Program-made: the position numbers and the translations under genes
Shown here: one piece after another, positions 32,241-42,308 of the stretch
Layout of the letters: each line of letters starts with the position of its first letter
Numbering within the stretch: the first letter of the stretch is position 1
Notes under the pieces: model-generated
The model's database searches: none
What the model saw: only the letters and a program-made list of their open reading frames with translations
Told to the model about the DNA's origin: nothing
Origin: Strongylocentrotus purpuratus
Lineage: Eukaryota > Echinodermata > Echinoidea > Camarodonta > Strongylocentrotidae
Direction: 5' to 3'
Length of the DNA stretch: 64,000 nucleotides
Assembly: GCF_000002235.5 (NCBI RefSeq)
Contig: NW_022145613.1
Coordinates: 5,878,447 to 5,942,446, forward strand

Positions 32241-32600
32241 TCATGAGCGTGATCCTGACATCTGATTGAAAAAATGAGGGGACATTTAGATAACATATAG
32301 TCTCAGCTACAACATACTCAAAAATCAACAAAAACCAAGCAGAAATAATGGCGATATTGCTCGCCAAAGACAGGAATGTAGAATCCAGATTTCAGACCAT
32401 GATGATGATCATCATCATCATTAAGATAATGATGATCATGAGCGTGATCCTGACATCTGATTGAAAAAATGAGGGGACATTTAGATAACATATAGTCTCA
32501 GCTACAACATACTCAAAAATCAACAAAAACCAAGCAGAAATAATGGCGATATTGCTCGCAAAAGACAGGAATGTAGAATCCAGATTTCAGAAAAAGTCAC
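32046..32600 (+). repeat. Three tandem copies of a 195-200-bp block
   Basis: The block GAGCGTGATCCTGACATCTG... through GAATCCAGATTTCAG plus a short GAT tract recurs at about 32046, 32241 and 32438 with almost no differences. The same block occurs singly near 31622 and in the 57.4-64 kb array. Confidence 0.9.
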
Positions 32601-32700
32601 CTTCGGTATAGGCATGACACGCAAATTACGAAAATTCTGACATGTCGCATTTAATCGAAATTTTCACTATGATGACGTCATCAAAATGAAAAATGGTGAG

Positions 32701-32937
32701 ATATAAATAAAGAGAAGGAAAGAGGAAGACGGTACGTTATAGTCATGTAAAAATACATGAGCTGGACAGAGGGATGAAAGATCGAGGAATCAGAAATGCG
32801 CATATCTTGGAAGGAGAGAGCTAGCGGGAGATCGAGGATAAGGAAATGGTGGTAGGTATACGCACGTGAAATAAGAATACAAAGCTAGCCAAAGCTAGGC
32901 AACGGAAAGAGCTAGAGAAAATTAAGGAGCAATGGAA
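32701..32937. other. Purine-rich unassigned sequence
   Basis: AG-rich sequence between the tandem blocks and the Helentron-type end; nothing recognised. Confidence 0.5.
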
Positions 32938-32938
32938 T

Positions 32939-33016
32939 AAGGCCAAATAAAAAAAAAATAAAAAATGTTTAGCGTCCTGTTTTTAGGAAAAATAGGAAGG
33001 GGGAGGCCCTTTTTTT
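32939..33016 (+). repeat. Second copy of the Helentron right terminus
   Basis: From AGGCCAAATAAAA through ATGTTTAGCGTCC (32965-32977), the imperfect hairpin CCTGTTTTT-AGG-AAAAATAGG and GGAGGCCCTTT, this matches 52589-52657 closely. It therefore looks like the 3' end of another element of the same family, lying just ahead of the left end of the full copy. Confidence 0.7.
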
Positions 33017-33244
33017 TTTTTTTTTTCTTTCAAAATGGCCGCTCAAAATGGCTGCTCGGTACATTTTCCCTGTCAGTCGGGCTACTTTTCAAGATGGCCG
33101 CCGACATTTTATGTTTTTTTTCTCTAAAAAAAAAAAAAAAATCAAAAAAAATAAATAATAATAATCAAAAAAATAATAGGAGGCGGCCCCCAAAAAGGAA
33201 GCGGGCGGGGACGCTAAACATGTATATTCTTTTTACATGGCCTA

Positions 33245-33870
33245 AACGACAAGGTATCAGATATCCATTGTTTTGACATTCCTTTTCCCTTAAACACGCA
33301 AAATCATGCATTTCGTGAGAAATTATATGCGCGAGAAATATACTGGGCGAATTGTCTGTAGGGCGAATTTAATCTGACCAAGATTTTGGCCGATTCGAAT
33401 TGCATGCACATTCTCATGATCATGGTCATATGAGTTCTGAGTAGGCCTAGATCTACTGCTGTTTTATAGTTGTGCTGTTGTGCTGATTGCTAGCGTTTTG
33501 GTAAGAATTCGGTTGTTGCTATTGTATTACTTTATCGTGAATCCTTTCTTATTAGTTTGTTGGAGATTTTGCGTTATCGCATAAGTGTGTGAGTGTATTT
33601 AAACTTTTAAAGGCATTGGCTTTGTTTATAATATTATGTTTGCAGTTTTAGTACAAATCAAGTCTGAGATGCGATACATCTTACGTACCGTATACATAGA
33701 GTCTGCGTGTTATCATATCAGCTCAGTGAGCTGAGTGTGATTGTGATTGAATTTTGAAGCCCTACGAAAAACGAAAAGGAAGTGTTTCAAAAAAGTGAAA
33801 ATCTTTGACTCAGTTTGACTTTGATTGACCGGTTTTACCATACTCATTTCCCCCACTAGAGTGTAGACCG
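33245..33870. other. Helentron leader, unassigned
   Basis: AT-rich, no ORF or repeat recognised. Confidence 0.5.
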
Positions 33871-34080
33871 TAGACCTGTCCTAGTCTAGATCTAGACCTA
33901 GTTCTAGATCTAGATCTAAGTCAGTGTTATAAATTAAAAACCGTAAGTCGGTAGGGATCTAGGCCTAGGCCTACTAGATCTAGATACTAGGCCTATATCT
34001 GACTATAGGCCTAGATCATAGATCTAGACTAGACCTAGATCTAGTCTAGATCTATTAATTTCTAATTCCAATCATAAATA
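33870..34080. repeat. CTAGAT / CTAGGC hexamer-rich tract
   Basis: Dense TCTAGATCTAGACCTAG-like hexamers, mostly self-complementary. Confidence 0.9.
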
Positions 34081-34157
34081 TCTTGATAGGCTAGTTGATA
34101 ATTAGACAGGTCACAGCTGACAGGCGATCGGCTTGTAAAAGTCATGGGATAATAATT

Positions 34158-35945
34158 ATCCCCTCGCCAAAGAAGGAGGGGATCTAGACCCCTGACCCTG
34201 TATTATGCTACTCGCTGTCGAAGCCCGACCTTCCTTCTGTGTGCATTAACAAATCTGGTTTAAAATCAATAACTTTAGTAATGTTTGACGGATTTTAATG
34301 AAATTTGATATGAAGGTAGTCTAAATGGTATAAAAACACCGCATAAGTTCAATTTCGGAGTAAGTAGGTCAAAGGTCATAGCTCATTAAATGTGCGAATC
34401 TGGTTTCTGTTCGATGCGAATCTGGTTTTTCGATCGATAACTTTAGTAATGTTTGACAGATTTTAATCAAATTTGATATGAAGGTACATGCTATCAAAAT
34501 ACAGCATAAGTTCAGTTTCGGAGTATGTAGGTCAAAGGTCATAGTTCATTAAATGTGCAAATCTGGTTTCTATTCGATAACTTTAGTAATGTTTGACGGA
34601 TTTTAATGAAATTTGATAGGAAGGTACATGCTATCAAAATACAGCATAAGTTCAGTTTCGGAGTATGTAGGTCAAAGGTCATAGCTCATTAAATATGCGA
34701 ATCTGGTTTCTGTTTGATAACTTTAGTATTATTTGATGGATTTTCATGAAATTCGATATGAAGGTACATAGTATAAAAACACAGCATAAGTTCAATTTCC
34801 GAGTATGTAGGTCAAAGGTCATGGCTCATTAAATGTGCAAATCTGGTTTCTATTCGATAACTTTAGTAATGTTTGACGGATTTTAATGAAATTTGATAGG
34901 AAGGTACATGCTATCAAAATACAGCATAAGTTCAGTTTCGGAGTATGTAGGTCAAAGGTCATAGCTCATTAAATATGCGAATCTGGTTTCTGTTTGATAA
35001 CTTTAGTATTATTTGATGGATTTTCATGAAATTCGATATGAAGGTACATAGTATAAAAACACAGCATAAGTTCAATTTCCGAGTATGTAGGTCAAAGGTC
35101 ATAGCTCATTAAATATGCGAATCTGGTTTCCAATCGATAACTTTAGTAATGTTTGACAGATTTTAATCAAATTTGATATGAAGGTACATGCTATCAAAAT
35201 ACGGCCTAAGTTCAGTTTCGGAGTATGTAGGTCAAAGGTCATAGTTCATTAAATGTGCAAATCTGGTTTCTATTCGATAACTTTAGTAATGTTTGACGGA
35301 TTTTAATGAAATTTGATAGGAAGGTACATGCTATCAAAATACAGCATAAGTTCAGTTTCGGAGTATGTAGGTCAAAGGTCATAGCTCATTAAATATGCGA
35401 ATCTGGTTTCTGTTTGATAACTTTAGTATTATTTGATGGATTTTCATGAAATTCGATATGAAGGTACATAGTATAAAAACACAGCATAAGTTCAATTTCC
35501 GAGTATGTAGGTCAAAGGTCATAGCTCATTAAATATGCGAATCTGGTTTCCAATCGATAACTTTAGTAATGTTTGACAGATTTTAATCAAATTTGATATG
35601 AAGGTACATGGCATCAAAACACGGCCTAAGTTTGATTTCCCAGTATGTAGGTCAAAGGTCATAGCTCATTAAATATGTGAATCTGGTTTCTGTTTGATAA
35701 CTTTAGTATTATTTGATGGATTTTCATGAAATTCGATATGAAGGTACATGGTATAAAAACACAGCATAAGTTCAATTTCGGAGTATGTAGGTCAAAGGTC
35801 ATAGCTCATTAAATATGCGAATCTGGTTTCTGATATCGATAACTTTAGTAATGTTTGACGGATTTTAATCAAATTTGATATGAAAGTACATGGCATCAAA
35901 ACATGGCCTTAGTTTGATTTCCCAGTATGTACCCTGCGAGGGGAT
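34158..35945. mobile_element. Satellite-bearing repeat with 10-bp inverted ends (ATCCCCTCGC)
   Basis: ATCCCCTCGC (34158-34167) and GCGAGGGGAT (35936-35945) bracket about eleven to twelve copies of a 140-bp tandem unit. Units alternate between two sub-types, suggesting expansion in blocks. It may be a separate non-autonomous element with an internal satellite core nested in the Helentron leader, or part of the leader itself. No target duplication was identified. Confidence 0.65.
34366..35801 (+). promoter_or_regulatory. Array of eleven perfect DR1 nuclear-receptor sites
   Basis: AGGTCAAAGGTCA, two AGGTCA half-sites with a 1-nt spacer, occurs once per 140-bp unit, eleven times from 34366 to 35801. 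DR1 is the standard site for RXR heterodimers, HNF4 and COUP-TF. The match is direct; binding or function is inference. Confidence 0.6.
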
Positions 35946-36862
35946 GCTATGCTTTGCGTTGACTTGTTTTATTTATGTCATTTAGCATTATGAATGAGGG
36001 CTCATTATTTGTATTTATTGTAATATATTGATATTGGTATTTTATTAAATGTAATTTTTTGTTTTGTTTTGTTTGTATTTTAGGTTACTGAGAGTTGAAG
36101 AGAGAGTTGCAGAAAGTAAGTTGATATGCTTAGAAAGGCTGAAGTCAAGTAGTTTTTAAATTAAAGCTATGATGGAATGAAACAGATCCGCATAATTGGG
36201 AACAATTGAATGCAGAATACGAAAGCTATGGCTTTAAGAAATTTTCTATATAACTTTTTGACACTACCAAGTTACTTTTAATTATGTCAGTAAAGGTATA
36301 GACCAGTTTTGGAAAAGCCCCCCTCTCAAAAAATGAAATGGTACCTTTTTTTAACAATCATGTGAAAGAATATGTTTTGACTAATACCTGATGATACAAA
36401 TTTTGATACTAATTGATATATTTGGTAAATTATTATATCTATCCGGAGTGGATAGATATTGCGCATGTGTCGCATAGTCCCATATACATCTTTCTGTGTA
36501 CAGTGCTTGTAACTTTACCATGACTGGGTCAAATTTCTCATCATTTTGATGATCCAGAACCTTTCAGTACACACCAATACTTACCGTATATGCTAGATGA
36601 TCAACCTTTTGTGAGCGATTTCACAACGTTTTTTTCGCAATGCAATCGCATGACCAAAACTGGTCTTGAATGAGGGCTCACTATTTGTATTTATTTTTGT
36701 AATATATTCATATTGGTTTTTTATAAAATGCAATTGTTTTTGTCTTTTCTTTTTTTATTTCTAGTGCTTTTAATCAACAAATGTCAGTTTGATTAAAGAA
36801 ATGACCCACACCAGACGGTTATTTCTGTCTATGACTCTCTATGTTTTGCTGGAGTGTGTGGG

Positions 36863-36893
<31 letters not shown>

Positions 36894-37530
36894 CAGGTTG
36901 AACATTGGCACATAGAGAGGTCAAAAGTCATTTGAGGTCAAGCGTTAAAGTTTACCTGCAACCTCAGCTACACTACAAACACAAACACATTTTACCTTCA
37001 CACATGTAAAATATCAATGCAATAATTCTACTCGTATCAAAGGGGGAGGGAGTAGATGCAGTGGAAGCAGGTGAAAGGCAGTAGCATATCATGTAATACC
37101 CCTTCTCAAAGTTTATGGGATGTTGCATTCTATGGCAGATATTTCAAAATCAGCTTGCGATAGGCCCTACAATTCTTATAGATGGCAATGGACATTGCGA
37201 TATTCTAGTTATTTTCACAAGTGGGCGAGACACAACATCGCTAATGCCTTGTTTAAACTGAAAAGTCATCCACAAAGTAGATGAGGTTTAGACATTGGTC
37301 AGTTAAAAATTTATGTTGTGCCACCACCCATGATAATGTCATTACAGAAATGGTACAATTTGAAACAGGAAAAGAGCTTAAAATGAAAATGCATTGAAGT
37401 ACTGTACCTAAACAAAATATTGATATTAACATTATTTCTGAACTGTTGGTTCTTACAAAAGTTATTGATTTCGGTCTAAGTAGCAGTTTGGGATGTAATG
37501 TGGTGTTTGAATCTTTCCATTTCAGATTTG
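35946..37530. other. Helentron leader between arrays, with duplicated acceptor-like segments
   Basis: A segment starting GAATGAGGGCTCA and ending in a pyrimidine tract plus TAG occurs at about 35988-36084 and again at about 36668-36765. A possible mini-exon lies at 36085-36114 (TTTTAG|GTTACTGAGAG, then GAAA|GTAAGTT). A run of 29 G lies at 36860-36888. No coding sequence seen. Confidence 0.55.
36860..36888 (+). repeat. Run of 29 G
   Basis: Uninterrupted poly-G after GTGTGTG; a strong G-quadruplex candidate, and a place where assembly length is uncertain. Confidence 0.9.
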
Positions 37531-37534
37531 ATAG

Positions 37535-39487
37535 ATCTACTCTTACTGTTGGACAGTTACTGAGAGAGAAGCAAGGAGGCAGAGGTAAATAGAACTCTTA
37601 TTGTTGGACAGTTACTGACACAGAAGCAAGGAGGCAGAGGTGAATAGAACTCTTACTGTTGGACAGTTAATGAGAGAGAAGCAAGGAGGCAGAGGTAAAT
37701 AGAGTTGTTACTGTTGGACAGTTATTGAGAGACAAGCAAGGAGGAAGAGGTGAATAGAGCTGTTACTGTTGGACAGTTACTGAGACAGAAGCAAGGAGGC
37801 AGAGGTGAATAGAGCTCTTACTGTTGGACAGTTACTGACACAGAAGCAAGGAGGCAGAGGTGAACAGAACTCTTACTGTTGGACAGTTAATGAGAGAGAA
37901 GCAAGGAGGCAGAGGTAAATAGAACTCTTATTGTTGGACAGTTACTGACACAGAAGCAAGGAGGCAGAGGTGAATAGAACTCTTACTGTTGGACAGTTAA
38001 TGAGAGAGAAGCAAGGAGGCAGAGGTAAATAGAGTTGTTACTGTTGGACAGTTATTGAGAGACAAGCAAGGAGGAAGAGGTGAATAGAGCTGTTACTGTT
38101 GGACAGTTACTGAGACAGAAGCAAGGAGGCAGAGGTGAATAGAGCTCTTACTGTTGGACAGTTACTGACACAGAAGCAAGGAGGCAGAGGTGAATAGAAC
38201 TCTTACTGTTGGACAGTTAATGAGAGAGAAGCAAGGAGGCAGAGGTAAATAGAACTCTTATTGTTGGACAGTTACTGACACAGAAGCAAGGAGGCAGAGG
38301 TGAATAGAGCTCTTACTGTTGGACAGTTAATGAGAGAGAAGCAAGGAGGCAGAGGTAAATAGAGTTGTTACTGTTGGACAGTTATTGAGAGACAAGCAAG
38401 GAGGAAGAGGTGAATAGAGCTGTTACTGTTGGACAGTTACTGAGACAGAAGCAAGGAGGCAGAGGTGAATAGAGCTCTTACTGTTGGACAGTTACTGACA
38501 CAGAAGCAAGGAGGCAGAGGTGAATAGAACTCTTACTGTTGGACAGTTAATGAGAGAGAAGCAAGGAGGCAGAGGTAAATAGAACTCTTATTGTTGGACA
38601 GTTACTGACACAGAAGCAAGGAGGCAGAGGTGAATAGAGCTCTTACTGTTGGACAGTTAATGAGAGAGAAGCAAGGAGGCAGAGGTAAATAGAGTTGTTA
38701 CTGTTGGACAGTTATTGAGAGACAAGCAAGGAGGAAGAGGTGAATAGAGCTGTTACTGTTGGACAGTTACTGAGACAGAAGCAAGGAGGCAGAGGTGAAT
38801 AGAGCTCTTACTGTTGGACAGTTACTGACACAGAAGCAAGGAGGCAGAGGTGAATAGAACTCTTACTGTTGGACAGTTAATGAGAGAGAAGCAAGGAGGC
38901 AGAGGTAAATAGAACTCTTATTGTTGGACAGTTACTGACACAGAAGCAAGGAGGCAGAGGTGAATAGAGCTCTTACTGTTGGACAGTTAATGAGAGAGAA
39001 GCAAGGAGGCAGAGGTAAATAGAGTTGTTACTGTTGGACAGTTATTGAGAGACAAGCAAGGAGGAAGAGGTGAATAGAGCTGTTACTGTTGGACAGTTAC
39101 TGAGACAGAAGCAAGGAGGCAGAGGTGAATAGAGCTCTTACTGTTGGACAGTTACTGACACAGAAGCAAGGAGGCAGAGGTGAATAGAACTCTTACTGTT
39201 GGACAGTTAATGAGAGAGAAGCAAGGAGGCAGAGGTAAATAGAACTCTTATTGTTGGACAGTTACTGACACAGAAGCAAGGAGGCAGAGGTGAATAGAAC
39301 TCTTACTGTTGGACAGTTAATGAGAGAGAAGCAAGGAGGCAGAGGTAAATAGAGTTGTTACTGTTGGACAGTTATTGAGAGACAAGCAAGGAGGAAGAGG
39401 TGAATAGAGCTGTTACTGTTGGACAGTTACTGAGACAGAAGCAAGGAGGCAGAGGTGAATAGAGCTCTTACTGTTGGACAGTTAATG
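37535..39487 (+). repeat. 55-bp tandem array with 330-bp higher-order period
   Basis: About 35 copies of a 55-bp unit (core TTACTGTTGGACAGTTA, GAAGCAAGGAGGCAGAGG). Unit spacing is exactly 55 nt at the sites checked. The variant AGAGTTGTTACTG recurs at 37701, 38031, 38361, 38691, 39021 and 39351, so six-unit blocks of 330 bp were amplified as a whole. The length is not a multiple of three; no protein is encoded. Confidence 0.95.
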
Positions 39488-39519
39488 AGTGTTGCTATTC
39501 TGTTTACATCGCGAGGGTT

Positions 39520-39875
39520 TACTCTCGAAAGAACTCTCCAAAGAACTTGCACTTGAACTTGCACTTGAACTTACACTTGAACTTGCACTTGAACTTGCAC
39601 TTGAACTAGCACTTGAACTTGCACTTGAACTATCTTGAACTATCTTGAACTATTTGAACTATCTTGAACTATTTTGAACTATCTTGAACTATCCAAAGAA
39701 CTTGCACTTGAACTTGCACTTGAACTAGCACTTGAACTTGCACTTGCACTTGAACTATCTTGAACTATCTTGAACCATCTTGAACTATTTGAACTATCTT
39801 GAACTATTTGAACCATCTTGAACTATTTTGAACTTGTATTTGAACTAGCACTTGAACTTGAACTATCTTGAATGT
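39520..39875 (+). repeat. ACTTGA-based tandem repeat
   Basis: Mixed 6- and 12-bp units (ACTTGCACTTGA, ACTATCTTGA). Confidence 0.92.
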
Positions 39876-40259
39876 ATTGTAGCATAATCTTACCTCACAA
39901 ACGTTAAAATTTTTGCCTTCTGAAAGATGGATGATGCTCCTTTTCATTTTAACAAACCTTTTAATATTTACCCCCTCTCGTTACAGGTGTCTGGCTGTCA
40001 CTTATGTGTTTGTGTTTGTCTCCTGGAAAAGTAATTGTTTTATGTTGACATCTTTTCATTGTATACATTTGAACCAAAGAACCTTCATCTCACCTCTTTT
40101 CCTAATCTCAGAAGAGATCCTGCTCTCAGAAGAGAGTGTCCCACACTCAAGAAGGGTGTGCGTCTTTATCCATTTCATCACATTTCACCCACGGGAGACC
40201 GTGGTAGAGTTGTATAAAGAATCCACAGAAAAAAAATCCGAAAAAGAAAAGAAATATCT

Positions 40260-40503
40260 GAAAAAGAAAACAGGAACCAGGTGAGACTCCTGGATATATA
40301 ATCAATAACAGGAACCAGGTGAAACTCCTGGATATATAATCAATAACAGGAAGCAGGTGAAACTCCTGGATATATAAGCAATAACAGGAACCAGGTGAGA
40401 CTCCTGGATATATAAGCAATAACAGGAACCAGGTGAAACTCCTGGATAAATAAGCAATAACAGGAACCAGGTGAGACTCCTGGATAAATAAGCAATAACA
40501 GGG
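40260..40503 (+). repeat. 38-bp tandem repeat, about six copies
   Basis: The unit is AACAGGAACCAGGTGAGACT followed by CCTGGATATATAAGCAAT. Each unit holds a small CCAGG/CCTGG palindrome, a donor-like CAG|GTGAGA or CAG|GTGAAA, and a TATATAA-like box. Confidence 0.93.
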
Positions 40504-40559
40504 ACAGTGTGTTAGAAAAACAAACAGGCTTGATAGGAATAAATACAATTTATCAAATT

Positions 40560-41900
40560 ACAGTTTTGAGAAATAAAAGGCAAGTTTGCAAAAAGTGGGA
40601 AACAAACTTGGGATATTTTCAGTTGTAGGGATACAATAAAGTGTGTTTGCTTACAAAGAACTTTGGGTGAGCGTATTGGAAATTCATTAACCAGTGATAA
40701 GATTAATTAATCAGAAGAAAAGCAGGATATTTGATCGTTTACAGATTTTTTTTAAAAGGAAGTAAGCGTGGTAAAATTGAAAAAGGGGTGGGGAAAATTG
40801 AAGAAAGAAAAGAAGGTTTAGAAATACAAGTGAACTAGAGTAGTTGGATAGAAGATATTTGATTACAGAGGTTTTTAAGTTAAAAGAAAAAGCAGTGAGT
40901 TTGAAAAATTACAAAGAGAGTGAGTAAAATTGAAGTCAAGAGAACAAGTAACCTTGAGTAGTTTGAAAGAGCATATTTTATTACAGAGAGGTTTTTTTAA
41001 AGAAAGGAGTAAGCTTTAAATTACAAAGAGTGAGGACGATTGAAGAGAGTAAGGTTCAAAAGTTTATAGAGTTAGAAAAAAAAAAGGAAGTGACTGATAA
41101 ATTATACATACTGAAGTCAAGTGTGGAGAATTGAAGAGAATTAAGTGCAGAGATACAAGTGGGCTTGAGTAGTTGCAGAGAGGGTATTTGATCATTCACA
41201 GATTTTGTTTAAAAAATCCCTGATAAATTACAAAAAGATTGAGGAAAATTGAAGTAAGAGGAAACGTAAATACAAGTGAGCTTAGGTGGTTGGAAAGAAA
41301 ATATTTGATTAGAGAGTTTTTAGAATAAAAAGACCGGAACTTGGTAAATTACATATTCGTGAGGAAAATTAAAGCCAGAGAACAAGATTGAGAAATAAAG
41401 TGGGCTTAAGAACTTTGATAGAGGATATTTGATGACACTTTTTTTTTTAATTTAAGAAAGAGGTAAGCTTGATTAATTACAAAAGCGTGAGAAAAGTTGA
41501 AGTAAGAGAATAAAGTCCAGAACTTACAGAGTTTAGAGAAAAGGAGGTGTCTTTGATAAGTTGAACATATTAAAAAAAAAGAAAAAAAGGGTGAGGAAAA
41601 TTGAAGAGAATAAGGTTCAGATATACAAGTGGGCTTGAGAAGTTGCAGAGAAGGTATTTTATCATTTACAGAGTTTTGGAGAAAAGAAGGGAGCGTGATA
41701 AATAAAAAGAATAAGGAAATTATTAAAGAGATCAAGGTAGAAAAATACAAGTGGGCTTGAGTGGTTGGAAAAAAAATATTTGATCACAGATTTTCTTTTC
41801 TTTTTTTTAAAGTGAGCTTGATAAATAACAAAAGTAGAAAAATTGAAGTAAGAGAACAAGGTTTAGGAAAAACATATAAGCTTAAGTAGTTTCATCGAGA
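40560..41900 (+). repeat. Degenerate tandem repeat of about 120 bp
   Basis: Around ten diverged units share GATATTTGATCACAGA, AAATTACAAAGAGTGAGG and CAAGTGGGCTTGAGTAG. A-rich and non-coding; it directly precedes the last part of the leader before the giant ORF. Confidence 0.8.
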
Positions 41901-42308
41901 GTAGGAAACGTGTTAATATAACTAATATTCAAGTAATTAACTAAAGTTTGTTGATAAAGAAGAGAGTTGAAGGAAATTTTGATAAGATATTCAGTGTTTG
42001 TATTAAGTGACTTTTATTACAAGGAAAATAACATTATAATAAACCCTTAAGTGTGAAAAGGGGATAAACAATTTTGCATCGAGAGTAACAGAGTCCACTT
42101 GCGAGTCTGCTTCATTGACAAACAGATTTTAAAAATTGTCAGGGAACTAAAAGTTTTTAATAAAGTATTGCACTTTGAAGAGATATATTGCAGAATAGAT
42201 ACAAAGATTCGTACGTGAAATCTTTAAAAGTATTACCTTCTTGTACATCCAAAACACATCAAGGCATTTATTTGAATATTACTAATTAGACTGTAAACTT
42301 TTAATATT

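Larger units (their letters stand above)
31039..32700 (-). mobile_element. Non-autonomous Helitron-related repeat, minus strand
   Basis: Read on the minus strand the element ends in a 7-bp hairpin and then CTAG (plus-strand 31039-31042), followed by T, the classic 3' end and A/T target of Helitrons. The interior is GAT-rich simple repeat mixed with copies of a block containing CATCTGATTGAAAAAATGAG. Related sequence occupies 57.4-64 kb. The 5' TC end was not found, so the upper limit is a guess. Confidence 0.65.

Noticed and set aside
32939-33244. Single PIF/Harbinger-like MITE (inverted arms, TAA-like flanks)
   Set aside because: Possible, but the same arms with the same hairpin bracket the giant ORF, which fits Helentron ends better; kept as the alternative to be tested.
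37535-39487. CRISPR-like regular array
   Set aside because: Units are contiguous 55-bp tandem repeats without unique spacers, in animal DNA.
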